Positions 16,369-23,803 of a stretch of DNA of 24,016 nucleotides are shown here, piece after piece. Every line of letters begins with the position of its first letter. The first letter of the stretch is position 1. The stretch lies in the NCBI GenBank assembly GCA_964396505.1, contig CAYNFJ010000020.1:1-24016 (forward strand), in the 5' to 3' direction. The notes under the pieces were generated by a model, which saw only the letters and a program-made list of their open reading frames with translations, was not told the origin of the DNA and ran no database searches. Origin of the DNA: DQTL01 sp964396505. GTDB lineage: Bacteria > Bacteroidota > Bacteroidia > Flavobacteriales > Flavobacteriaceae. The position numbers were made by a program, and so were the translations under genes.

Positions 16369-16393
16369 AAAAAGTATGTTTTTTATACTTTTT
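16369..16393. repeat. A/T-rich inverted repeat between lipB and the M3 peptidase gene
   Basis: AAAAAGTAT (16369-16377) and ATACTTTTT (16385-16393) are perfect nine-base inverted arms around a seven-base loop. The repeat falls just downstream of the predicted -7 element of the peptidase gene and 50-75 bases after the lipB stop. It could be an operator or a weak lipB terminator; the sequence does not decide. Confidence 0.5.
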
Positions 16394-16394
16394 A

Positions 16395-16402
16395 CAAAAG
16401 TA
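16395..16402 (-). promoter_or_regulatory. -7 element in front of the M3 peptidase gene
   Basis: TACTTTTG on the minus strand matches TAnnTTTG, 98 bases before the ATG at 16296. No TTG is found at -33. Confidence 0.4.
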
Positions 16403-16443
16403 CATTTTTTATTTAGAGAAAATAGCTCATTCAGTGTACGCTC

Positions 16444-17157
16444 TTAGTAATCAATTCCTTGATATTTGGTAAATTCAGCTTGGAATATTTCAGAAAAATG
16501 CTTGAGTATAGCCTTTTTCACGTGCGATTCATCAATTGATTTATGGAGCTCCTCTGCTATGGAAGTCACGCCTTTCCCACGAATACCACAAGGGATAATT
16601 CCATCAAAAAAATGCAAGTCTGTATTGACATTTAAGGCAAATCCGTGCATGGTTACCCAGCGGGAAGTATGTACGCCCAATGCACATATTTTACGAGCTT
16701 GCGGAGTGCCTGCATCCAGCCATACACCGGTTTCTCCTTCGCTACGTTCTCCTTTTAAACCATATTCGTCGATGGTTCGTATTATGACTTCTTCTAACAA
16801 ACGCATATATTTGTGAATATCAGAAAAAAAATGATCCAAATCTACAATGGGATACCCTACAATTTGTCCGGGACCGTGGTAGGTTATATCACCGCCACGA
16901 TTGCTTTTATAAAAGGCGATGTCTTGTTTATTTCGTTGTGCTTTGCTGAGTAAAATATTGCTTTCATCACCGTTTTTCCCCAAAGTATATACGTGAGGAT
17001 GTGTTACAAAGAAGAAAAAGTTAGGTGTTTCTAATTGGGTGTGTCCTTCTCTTTTTAAAATTTTCAATTTCTTGATTGTTTCAAAATGAAGTAATTGAAA
17101 ATCAAAAGCCTTTTCATAAGGCATAGTCCCCAAGTCTTTAAGCTGTATGCTAGGCAT
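16444..17157 (-). CDS. lipB: Lipoyl(octanoyl) transferase LipB
   Basis: LipB moves the octanoyl group from acyl carrier protein to the lipoyl domains of 2-oxoacid dehydrogenases and the glycine cleavage system, before LipA inserts sulfur. The 237-residue protein has the family signature RGGDITYHGPGQIVGYP (about 88-104), catalytic Lys156 in ARKICALGVH, and the acyl-accepting Cys190 in PCGIRGKGVTS. The N-terminal part carries PHVYTLGKNGDESNIL, also typical. Its ATG overlaps the stop codon of the upstream lipoprotein gene by one base (TAATG), so translation is probably coupled. The protein is cytoplasmic, unlike its lipoprotein partner, which makes a direct functional link unclear. Confidence 0.95.
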   Translation of the reverse strand: MPSIQLKDLGTMPYEKAFDFQLLHFETIKKLKILKREGHTQLETPNFFFFVTHPHVYTLGKNGDESNILLSKAQRNKQDIAFYKSNRGGDITYHGPGQIVGYPIVDLDHFFSDIHKYMRLLEEVIIRTIDEYGLKGERSEGETGVWLDAGTPQARKICALGVHTSRWVTMHGFALNVNTDLHFFDGIIPCGIRGKGVTSIAEELHKSIDESHVKKAILKHFSEIFQAEFTKYQGIDY

Positions 17158-17891
17158 TAAAATTCTACTTGAAAGTCCAGTAATTTCGGATTTTTGGTCA
17201 AACTGTCCATAGATACTTCAATAATCAAAGATTTATGATTGTTGGCATAGCTCACATCCGGATAGCTTACTTTTTTGATTTTTTTCGGGAAATTATAGAT
17301 TAATTTGAAGGTACTACCATTCATAAACATCCCATACTGACTTTGGTTATCTTCAAATTTTTGCCGGTCTTCTTCACTGAGTTCTTTCATAACCACCTTG
17401 CGTTGAAATTGGTGTTTTGAATAGATATACTGAACTTCGTGATCGGTTATGTTGTCTTTTTTCGCCTTGTTATCTTGTAATTGCTGTGCCTTTTCCATTT
17501 TTTCTTGAATCGCATTGATTTGAGAAATCTCTCTGAAATTCATCGCATAATCCATCACCATTATTTCTTTTTCTTCATCCATATTAATGTGTAATTTTAA
17601 ATCTTTTATCGCATGAAGGATTGCTTGGTCCGATGCAGAAAGTTTGGCAATACTGTCTTTTTTTAAAGTTAGAATATCTTTAAAATAGATAGTAGAATCT
17701 ACTTTTTCCGGTTTTTTTTGCAACGAATCTTTTTCTTTTAATCCACTCATTCCCTTTAACATTTGGCTCATATCTACTTTTAGATTGTAATGCCCGCTAC
17801 CGTTTTTGTTAAAAGTAATTTCCTCGGTAAATTGACAGGAAGTAAAGAATAACGAAAGTAGTGTAGTAAGTAGTAATAGATTTTTTTTCAT
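17157..17891 (-). CDS. Unknown lipoprotein upstream of lipB
   Basis: I do not recognise a function. The 244-residue product starts with a lipoprotein signal, MKKNLLLLTTLLSLFFTSC (lipobox FTSC, Cys19). The mature part opens with FTEEITFNKNGSGHYNLKVDMSQM, a beta-hairpin opening that I associate with a group of conserved Bacteroidota lipoproteins. A charged, helix-prone stretch follows (QINAIQEKMEKAQQLQ, about 125-145), and the C-terminal half is beta-rich (KLIYNFPKKIKKVSYPDVSYA). It is very lysine-rich and contains no cysteine other than the lipobox one. It is the first gene of a pair with lipB. The -7 element TACCTTTG lies 26 bases upstream of its ATG. Confidence 0.82.
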   Translation of the reverse strand: MKKNLLLLTTLLSLFFTSCQFTEEITFNKNGSGHYNLKVDMSQMLKGMSGLKEKDSLQKKPEKVDSTIYFKDILTLKKDSIAKLSASDQAILHAIKDLKLHINMDEEKEIMVMDYAMNFREISQINAIQEKMEKAQQLQDNKAKKDNITDHEVQYIYSKHQFQRKVVMKELSEEDRQKFEDNQSQYGMFMNGSTFKLIYNFPKKIKKVSYPDVSYANNHKSLIIEVSMDSLTKNPKLLDFQVEF

Positions 17892-17917
17892 CGGTATAAA
17901 TTTTATTTGAATCGGGA

Positions 17918-17925
17918 CAAAGGTA
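17918..17925 (-). promoter_or_regulatory. -7 element in front of the lipoprotein-lipB pair
   Basis: TACCTTTG on the minus strand matches TAnnTTTG, 26 bases before the ATG at 17891. No TTG is present at the usual -33 distance. Confidence 0.5.
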
Positions 17926-17998
17926 CTATTATTTATTGATTTTTGATATTGGATAATTTGTTGTTAACAGCCATAGATCATTTTGTATCAGCGACTTC

Positions 17999-18157
17999 TT
18001 AACATGTTTGTTTGTTGAGAATAACCAGGGCGGCAATTACGCCGGGAACCCATCCCGCAAGGGTGAGTAATAAAGTGATAAGTACCGATCCACATCCTTT
18101 GTCTATGACAGCCAAGGGTGGAAAAAGAATAGCCAGAAGCACGCGCCAAAAACTCAT
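17999..18157 (-). CDS. YqaE/Pmp3-family small membrane protein
   Basis: This 52-residue proteolipid has two membrane segments; relatives (yeast Pmp3, plant RCI2, E. coli YqaE) are linked to membrane potential and stress, without a defined reaction. The product begins MSFWRVLLAILFPPLAVIDKG, with the family's FPPLAV turn and then GCG, where the cysteine and glycine are typical. The second segment is SVLITLLLTLAGWVPGVIAALVI, with the conserved LAGWVPGVIHA-like core, and the protein ends LNKQTC. It was found by reading the minus strand; the ATG at 18157 and TAA at 17999 enclose 53 codons without interruption. No convincing promoter is seen upstream. It lies between the gldA promoter region and the lipB pair and seems to stand alone. 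Confidence 0.92.
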   Translation of the reverse strand: MSFWRVLLAILFPPLAVIDKGCGSVLITLLLTLAGWVPGVIAALVILNKQTC

Positions 18158-18302
18158 AGTTGTTTTTTAATTCAATATTGTTATCTACAAGACGTATCAG
18201 AATAGAAAATGTTACATTTTTTTATTTTTTTTCAATGGTTATTCTTGTGTAAGAGCTATTTATTAAAGCGTGCTATATGGTATAAAGCTAAGAAGTTTTT
18301 TA

Positions 18303-18310
18303 TACTTTTG
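18303..18310 (+). promoter_or_regulatory. -7 element in front of gldA
   Basis: TACTTTTG is an exact TAnnTTTG match ending four bases before the gldA ATG at 18315. This decides against the upstream GTG start at 18270, which would put the promoter inside the coding region. No TTG is found at -33. Confidence 0.5.
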
Positions 18311-18314
18311 CCTT

Positions 18315-19214
18315 ATGTCAATAGAAGTTTCCAATCTTACCAAATATTATCAATCTTTCAAGGCGTTGGATACGATTAATTTCACCTTAAAAAAAGGGGA
18401 AATTGTAGGTTTTCTGGGACCCAATGGTGCCGGTAAATCGACCCTTATGAAAATAGTAACGGGTTATTTGAAAGATTTTGAAGGCAGTGTTTTTGTCCAC
18501 GGAATTTCAGTGAGTGATCATCCAATAGAAGCGCAAAAACACATTGGCTATCTACCCGAACACAATCCTTTGTATTTGGATATGTATGTAAAGGAGTATT
18601 TGGCATTTAATGCCGCTATATATCAAGTGCCCCGGTCTCGAGTGGAAACCATTCTTAATGAAGTAGGCTTGCAAGGACATGCCGGTAAAAAAATCAGTGC
18701 ATTATCCAAAGGGTACCGCCAACGTGTAGGGCTGGCAGCTGCTTTAATTCACAATCCCGATGTGCTAATCTTAGATGAGCCTACTACCGGATTAGACCCG
18801 AATCAAATATTGGAAATACGTTCTTTAATCAAGCGATTGGGTGTGGATAAAACCATCTTATTCTCGACACATATTTTACAAGAAGTAGAGGCCGTATGTG
18901 ATCGAGTGATTATTATCAATAAAGGAACGATGGTTTTAGACCGGTATTTACATGATGTTCAGGATGATAAACAACAACTTATTGAAGTAGAATTTGATGT
19001 AAAGATTGAAAAGGAGTTTATACTTAAAATTCCAGATTTACAAAGGGCAAACAATCTATATGATACTACTTGGGAACTGGTATTCTCTTCCAAAAAAGAT
19101 AAGCGCGCCACTGTTTTTGATTTTGCTCAAAATCAAGGACTTAAAATCTTGAGTTTGACCAAAAAGAACAAAAATCTGGCTAAATTATTCTCAGAGTTTA
19201 CCCAAACCGATTAA
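18315..19214 (+). CDS. gldA: Gliding-associated ABC transporter ATP-binding protein GldA
   Basis: GldA is the ATPase of an ABC complex with the membrane proteins GldF and GldG, required for gliding in Flavobacterium johnsoniae. With ATG 18315 the protein has 299 residues, as expected for GldA, and begins MSIEVSNLTKYYQSFKALD. Visible motifs: Walker A GPNGAGKST (35-43), the Q-loop region YLPEHNPLYLDMYV (79-92), signature LSKGYRQRVGL (130-140), Walker B VLILDEPTTGLDPNQ (150-164), and the switch-histidine region FSTHILQEVEAVCD (about 193-206). The run YLPEHNPLYLDxYVxEYLAFNA is highly characteristic of GldA. The C-terminal 90 residues are diverged, as in most family members. No gldF or gldG is in the window. 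It converges with the dihydroorotate-dehydrogenase-like gene, 24 bases away. Confidence 0.88.
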   Translation: MSIEVSNLTKYYQSFKALDTINFTLKKGEIVGFLGPNGAGKSTLMKIVTGYLKDFEGSVFVHGISVSDHPIEAQKHIGYLPEHNPLYLDMYVKEYLAFNAAIYQVPRSRVETILNEVGLQGHAGKKISALSKGYRQRVGLAAALIHNPDVLILDEPTTGLDPNQILEIRSLIKRLGVDKTILFSTHILQEVEAVCDRVIIINKGTMVLDRYLHDVQDDKQQLIEVEFDVKIEKEFILKIPDLQRANNLYDTTWELVFSSKKDKRATVFDFAQNQGLKILSLTKKNKNLAKLFSEFTQTD

Positions 19215-19238
19215 TACCACTACACCGGTCGTTTTTTG

Positions 19239-20234
19239 TTAGATAACATCTTTTCTGTCAGAGAAATACTTCATAAATTGCATTCTTTCATACGCCTTAG
19301 GATTGGCTATATTCCCTTGACTCAACAAGCCTATGATATCATTGACAGATTCAAAATTATTTTGGTCTAAATAGCTATTTAGATAATCTAAAATTTCGGT
19401 AATGACTGTTGCACCGTGTTTGAAAATACCGGAAACAATATAATTTGCCTGCGCACCGGCCAATAATAATTTTACAAAAGATGCCCCATCGTGAATTCCC
19501 GTTGAAGCAGCCATAGGCGTTTTTATCCGGTCTTTCATTAAGGCGACCCATTGCAATGGAATTACATATTCGTGAGGAGAACTAAATATATCAGCTGTGG
19601 TGATTTCTCTTTTTTCTAAATTGATATCCGGTTTGTAAAACCGGTTAAACAGTGTAATACCATCGGCTCCTTCCTCAGATACCTGTTGAATCATAGCCCC
19701 TAGATTCGTAAAATAGGGACTCATCTTTACGATCACGGGAATGGAAACACTTTCTTTGGCTTTTTTGATAATTTTTAAATAGCGTTTTTCAATTTTTTTG
19801 CTTGAATTTTCAAAATCTGCTGGAAAATAAAAGATATTTAATTCTACCGCATCGGCACCGGCTTCTTCTATTTTAGATAAAAAATACAACCATTCGTGTG
19901 ACGATACACAATTCACACTGGCAATCACCGGAATGCTCAATTCTTTTTTGGCACTTTTGATTAAAGCGATATAATCGGCTATATTGTCTTCCTTTATTTT
20001 GTAATCGTAGTAGTCAAGATTGTGATCTTGCTCTCCTTTATCTTTGGCTGTGGCAAGGATATCTTGAAATTCATGAAGAATTTCTTCTTCAAATATAGAT
20101 TTTAAAACTACGGCAGCGGCACCGGCTTTTTCAAATTTTTTCAAATTAATAGCATTGGATGTTAAACTGCTACTTCCTACGATTAGCGGGTTTTTTAAAC
20201 GTAATCCTGCGTATTGTGTTTCTAAGTTGGCCAT
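19239..20234 (-). CDS. Dihydroorotate dehydrogenase-like flavoprotein without the catalytic cysteine
   Basis: This is a 331-residue TIM-barrel protein of the dihydroorotate dehydrogenase (COG0167) superfamily. It keeps the opening YAGLRLKNPLIVGSSSL, the KS pair after VVL (Lys45-Ser46), the FMN-contacting VKMSP, TLFNRF and the phosphate-binding ASTGIHDG and VSGIFKHG segments. The loop that in class 1A enzymes reads ELNLSCPN, with the base Cys, reads ELNIFYFPAD here, so Tyr136 stands where the Cys should be. The segment after KS (IFEEEILHEF) also lacks the usual arginine- and asparagine-containing substrate loop. It is therefore unlikely to be a normal dihydroorotate dehydrogenase; proteins of this kind are widespread in Bacteroidota and annotated only as DHOD-like. 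It is divergent from pta, with a -7 element at 20254-20261. Confidence 0.88.
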   Translation of the reverse strand: MANLETQYAGLRLKNPLIVGSSSLTSNAINLKKFEKAGAAAVVLKSIFEEEILHEFQDILATAKDKGEQDHNLDYYDYKIKEDNIADYIALIKSAKKELSIPVIASVNCVSSHEWLYFLSKIEEAGADAVELNIFYFPADFENSSKKIEKRYLKIIKKAKESVSIPVIVKMSPYFTNLGAMIQQVSEEGADGITLFNRFYKPDINLEKREITTADIFSSPHEYVIPLQWVALMKDRIKTPMAASTGIHDGASFVKLLLAGAQANYIVSGIFKHGATVITEILDYLNSYLDQNNFESVNDIIGLLSQGNIANPKAYERMQFMKYFSDRKDVI

Positions 20235-20253
20235 AATGGTATTATTTATAATG

Positions 20254-20261
20254 CAAAAGTA
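20254..20261 (-). promoter_or_regulatory. -7 element in front of the DHOD-like gene
   Basis: TACTTTTG on the minus strand matches TAnnTTTG, 19 bases before the ATG at 20234. No -33 TTG is seen. Confidence 0.5.
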
Positions 20262-20289
20262 ATAGAACTAAAGCTAAAAAAGATGAAAT

Positions 20290-20341
20290 TTGTCATTATT
20301 TTTTTCAAAAAAATAAATTTTTTTTAAAGAAACCATGACAA
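20290..20341. repeat. Inverted repeat and A/T tracts in the DHOD-like/pta divergent region
   Basis: TTGTCAT (20290-20296) and ATGACAA (20335-20341) are seven-base inverted arms separated by 38 bases that consist mostly of long T and A runs. The region lies between two divergent -7 elements. It may be bent DNA or a shared regulator site, but arms this short can arise by chance in A/T-rich sequence. Confidence 0.3.
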
Positions 20342-20395
20342 TAAAAAAGTTGTTTTTTTCTTGTTTTTTTAGCCTGTTATAGCCACGCTTATGCG

Positions 20396-20403
20396 TACCT
20401 TTG
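20396..20403 (+). promoter_or_regulatory. -7 element in front of pta-ackA
   Basis: TACCTTTG matches TAnnTTTG, 19 bases before the pta ATG at 20423. The -33 region holds no TTG at a standard distance. Confidence 0.55.
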
Positions 20404-20422
20404 TACTATTAAATTTAAAGTG

Positions 20423-22519
20423 ATGAGTAAAGCAGTTTATATAGCGACAATGGAACACGGAAGTGGTAAATCTGTTGTCAGTATTGGTTTGATGCGTATG
20501 CTTTTAGGCAAGGTTGCCAAAGTAGGTTATTACAAACCAATCATCAGTGATTTAGGAAACAAAAATTACGATAATCATATCCATACGATGATTTCTCATT
20601 TTGATTTGGCTATTGATTATTCGCAAGCCTATGCTTTTACTAAAAGTGAAGTTTTGGCAAAGATGCACAGCGGAAAAACAGATGAAGTACTCAATACCAT
20701 CATTGAAAAATATAAATCATTGGAAGAAAAATATGATTTTATTTTGGTTGAAGGAACTGATTTTTCCGGTGAAGGTACCGCCACAGAGTTGGAAATGAAT
20801 ACCACAATTGCTAAAAACTTAGGAATACCCGCCATTATTATAGAAAGCGGTTACCATAAGACGATGGAAGACTTTGTCAATAATTTGCTCTCGGCTTATG
20901 ATTTGTTTGAAAAAAATGATGTAAAAGTGCTCTCGGTTATTGCCAATAAAGTACAACCTAAAAATAAGCAATGGGTCAAGGATGAGTTGTATAAAAGACT
21001 TCCTAAAAATGTGATTGTCAATGCAATACCAATTATTGAGTCTTTGGCAAACCCTACGATTAAAGAGGTAATCAGCGCATTGGACGCTACCGTATTATTT
21101 GGTAAAACCGAATGTTTAAACAACCAAGCTGCTCACTATTTAGTCGGTGCGATGCAATTACGAAATTATTTGGATAGACTTAAAGATAAAACCCTGATTG
21201 TGATGCCCGGCGATAGAGCCGATCTAATCTTGGGCGCTTTACAAGCCAATATTTCGGATAATTATCCTAAAGTATCCGGTATTGTATTGACAGGAGGGCT
21301 TCAACCGGAAGATTCTGTGATGAAATTGATTGAGGGCTTGACCCAAAAAATACCTATCTTATCTGCTCAAGGAGATACCTATCAAGTGGCTAATTCTGTA
21401 GGGAATATTCAGTCGCAAATCTATGCAGAAAACAAGGCAAAAATCCAGACATCTATTCGAGCATTTGACGAATACATCTCAGTAGAACAATTATCCAATG
21501 CATTAGTGACCTTTAAGTCCAAGGGTATTTCGCCCAGAATGTTTCAATACAACCTGTTGATGAAAGCCAAAAAACACAAAAAACACATTGTGTTACCCGA
21601 AGGAAATGATGATAGAATTTTACGTGCTGCAGCCCGTTTGGTCAATCAAGATATCGTGGAATTGACTATTTTAGGAGATAAAGAGTCTATTCTTAAAAAA
21701 ATTACTCAGTTAGGATTGCAATTTGATGTGGATAAAGTACATTTGGTAAAACCTGAAGAATCCCCTTATTTTAAAGAGTATGTCGATACTTTTTATGAAT
21801 TGCGAAAACACAAAAATATCAATTGTGCCATAGCCGAAGATAAAATGACCGATGTCTCTTATTTTGGTACCATGATGGTTTATAAAGGTCACGCTGATGG
21901 GATGGTTTCCGGAGCGGCACATACTACGCAACACACCATTTTACCTGCCCTACAATTTATTAAAACCAAACCCGGTGTTTCGGTGGTTTCTTCTATCTTT
22001 TTTATGTGCTTGGATGACAGGGTTTCTGTTTTTGGTGATTGTGCTATTAATCCGAATCCTACCTCAGAACAATTGGCAGAAATAGCCATTTCTTCAGCCG
22101 ATTCCAGTAAAGCTTTTGGTATTGAGCCCAAAGTAGCAATGCTGTCCTATTCATCCGGTAGTTCCGGTATAGGAGCCGATGTAGATCGGGTGCGCAAAGC
22201 TACCGAAATTGTAAAACAACTTCGTCCCGATATTAAAATAGAAGGACCTATTCAATATGATGCGGCTGTAGATCCGATAGTAGGTAAGAGCAAATTGCCC
22301 AAATCTGAAGTAGCCGGTCAAGCCAGTGTATTGATATTTCCTGACTTAAATACCGGTAATAACACGTATAAGGCAGTGCAACGGGAAACAGGAGCTTTGG
22401 CCATTGGTCCGATGTTGCAAGGATTGAATAAACCGGTCAATGATTTGAGCAGAGGTTGCACTGAAGATGATATATTCAATACGGTCATTATCACGGCAAT
22501 ACAGGCAGAAGGGATATAA
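20423..22519 (+). CDS. pta: Phosphate acetyltransferase (long, three-domain form)
   Basis: Pta converts acetyl-CoA and phosphate to acetyl phosphate and CoA; with AckA it makes ATP and acetate, or runs in reverse for acetate use. The 698-residue product (ATG 20423, preferred over the GTG one codon earlier) has the three-domain layout. First comes a P-loop domain with EHGSGKSVV at about 11-19. A DRTGG-type regulatory domain follows, at about 215-325. Last is the catalytic PTA_PTB domain from about 370, starting KKHIVLPEGNDDRILRAA and containing DGMVSGAAHTTQHTILPAL, SYSSGSSGIGADVDRVRKA and the C-terminal FPDLNTGNNTYKAVQRETGA. The length is close to E. coli Pta (714), whose N-terminal part is regulatory. 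ackA follows after 18 bases. Confidence 0.96.
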   Translation: MSKAVYIATMEHGSGKSVVSIGLMRMLLGKVAKVGYYKPIISDLGNKNYDNHIHTMISHFDLAIDYSQAYAFTKSEVLAKMHSGKTDEVLNTIIEKYKSLEEKYDFILVEGTDFSGEGTATELEMNTTIAKNLGIPAIIIESGYHKTMEDFVNNLLSAYDLFEKNDVKVLSVIANKVQPKNKQWVKDELYKRLPKNVIVNAIPIIESLANPTIKEVISALDATVLFGKTECLNNQAAHYLVGAMQLRNYLDRLKDKTLIVMPGDRADLILGALQANISDNYPKVSGIVLTGGLQPEDSVMKLIEGLTQKIPILSAQGDTYQVANSVGNIQSQIYAENKAKIQTSIRAFDEYISVEQLSNALVTFKSKGISPRMFQYNLLMKAKKHKKHIVLPEGNDDRILRAAARLVNQDIVELTILGDKESILKKITQLGLQFDVDKVHLVKPEESPYFKEYVDTFYELRKHKNINCAIAEDKMTDVSYFGTMMVYKGHADGMVSGAAHTTQHTILPALQFIKTKPGVSVVSSIFFMCLDDRVSVFGDCAINPNPTSEQLAEIAISSADSSKAFGIEPKVAMLSYSSGSSGIGADVDRVRKATEIVKQLRPDIKIEGPIQYDAAVDPIVGKSKLPKSEVAGQASVLIFPDLNTGNNTYKAVQRETGALAIGPMLQGLNKPVNDLSRGCTEDDIFNTVIITAIQAEGI

Positions 22520-22537
22520 TTTTTTAGCTAGTTAGAT

Positions 22538-23725
22538 ATGAAAATATTAGTGATTAATTCAGGGAGTTCTTCTATAAAATATCAACTTTTATCCTTGCCG
22601 GATAAGAGATTGTTATGCAAAGGTTTGGTAGAACGCATCGGATTGGAAAAAGCGCAAGTACATTATAAAAGTGATATGCATTCGGTAGATGAAACCTTGG
22701 AAATACCCAATCATCAAGTGGGATTGGAAAAAATAGCCCAATTGCTATTGGATTCGGAAAAAGGGGTAATCACTTCTGCCGATGCCATTACAGCTGTAGG
22801 GCATCGTGTCGTACACGGGGGAAGTGTATTTACCAAAACTACTCTGATCAATCAAGAAGTCAAAGATGTCATCCGCTCATTGTTTAGCTTGGCTCCTTTG
22901 CATAATCCGCCTAATTTAATGGGAATTGAGGTGGCAGAAAAGGTGTTTCCCAATGCCCGACAGGTCGCTGTTTTTGATACGGCTTTTCATCAAAGCATTC
23001 CGGAAGTAGCACACCGGTATGCGATTCCTGAAAAATATTACTCAGAAGAACATATTCGGGTTTATGGATTTCACGGTACCAGTCATCAATATGTCAGTAA
23101 AAAAGCGGCGTCTTATTTGCAAAATGATAGGTTGAAACTGATATCCATACATCTGGGAAATGGGTGTAGTATGACGGCTATCAAAGAGGGTAAAAGCATT
23201 GATCACAGTTTGGGATTTGGTCCTATGAATGGATTGATTATGGGAACCCGTAGCGGGGATATAGACCAATCGGTGGTGCTGTATTTGATTGATAAACTGG
23301 GATATAGTCCACAAGAGGTCACTACTTTGTTACAAAAAGAAAGCGGTATGTTGGGTTTAACCGGTATGAGTGATTTAAGAGATATAGAATCTGCCGCAGC
23401 AAATGGAGATCAAAAAGCAAGACTAGCTCTTGCAATGAATACTTATCGAATTCAAAAATTTATAGGAGCTTATGCCACTATTATGAACGGATTGGATGCC
23501 ATTGTTTTTACTGCCGGTATTGGCGAAAATTCAGATTTGATTCGAAAAATGGTTTGTGCTGAAATGGATTTCTTGGGTATAAATCTGGATGAAAATAAAA
23601 ATAAAGAGAACTCCAAAGGAATTCGGTCAATAGAATCGGAGAGTTCTAAAGTAAAAATACTAGTAATTCCTACGAATGAAGAATTGGAAATAGCTGAACA
23701 AACGTATAAACTGATTATAGGATAA
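22538..23725 (+). CDS. ackA: Acetate kinase
   Basis: Acetate kinase transfers the phosphoryl group of acetyl phosphate to ADP, giving acetate and ATP, or the reverse. The 395-residue protein has the usual length and both ASKHA-fold halves. It begins MKILVINSGSSSIKYQLL with Asn7. It contains the family signature VGHRVVHGG with Arg90, the putative catalytic Asp147 in VFDTAFHQSIP, His179 in YGFHGTSHQYVS, the nucleotide-site GNGCSMTAI and MGTRSGDIDQ (with the second catalytic arginine), and the C-terminal FTAGIGENSDLIR. It lies 18 bases after pta and has no promoter of its own in that gap, so it is the second gene of the operon. Confidence 0.97.
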   Translation: MKILVINSGSSSIKYQLLSLPDKRLLCKGLVERIGLEKAQVHYKSDMHSVDETLEIPNHQVGLEKIAQLLLDSEKGVITSADAITAVGHRVVHGGSVFTKTTLINQEVKDVIRSLFSLAPLHNPPNLMGIEVAEKVFPNARQVAVFDTAFHQSIPEVAHRYAIPEKYYSEEHIRVYGFHGTSHQYVSKKAASYLQNDRLKLISIHLGNGCSMTAIKEGKSIDHSLGFGPMNGLIMGTRSGDIDQSVVLYLIDKLGYSPQEVTTLLQKESGMLGLTGMSDLRDIESAAANGDQKARLALAMNTYRIQKFIGAYATIMNGLDAIVFTAGIGENSDLIRKMVCAEMDFLGINLDENKNKENSKGIRSIESESSKVKILVIPTNEELEIAEQTYKLIIG

Positions 23726-23736
23726 ATGGAACCTTT

Positions 23737-23764
23737 CAACAGTTATTATAGCAAATAGCTGTTG
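23737..23764. terminator. Possible bidirectional terminator hairpin after ackA
   Basis: CAACAGTTATT (23737-23747) pairs with AATAGCTGTTG (23754-23764): eleven pairs with one G-T wobble and a six-base loop, between the convergent ackA and ndh genes. There is no T tract on either strand, so it is not a canonical intrinsic terminator; the role is inferred from position and stem length. Confidence 0.55.
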
Positions 23765-23803
23765 TGATGAATTGTAGAATTAGTGAATTTGTTGCACTTC
23801 TTA

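Noticed and set aside
18270..18314. GTG start adding 15 residues to gldA
   Set aside because: The GldA family begins at MSIEV, and the -7 element at 18303-18310 would fall inside the extended coding region.
19215..19238. Terminator between gldA and the DHOD-like gene
   Set aside because: A T run (after ACCGGTCG) is present, but no left stem arm pairs with it; six-base self-complementary ACCGGT is not enough.
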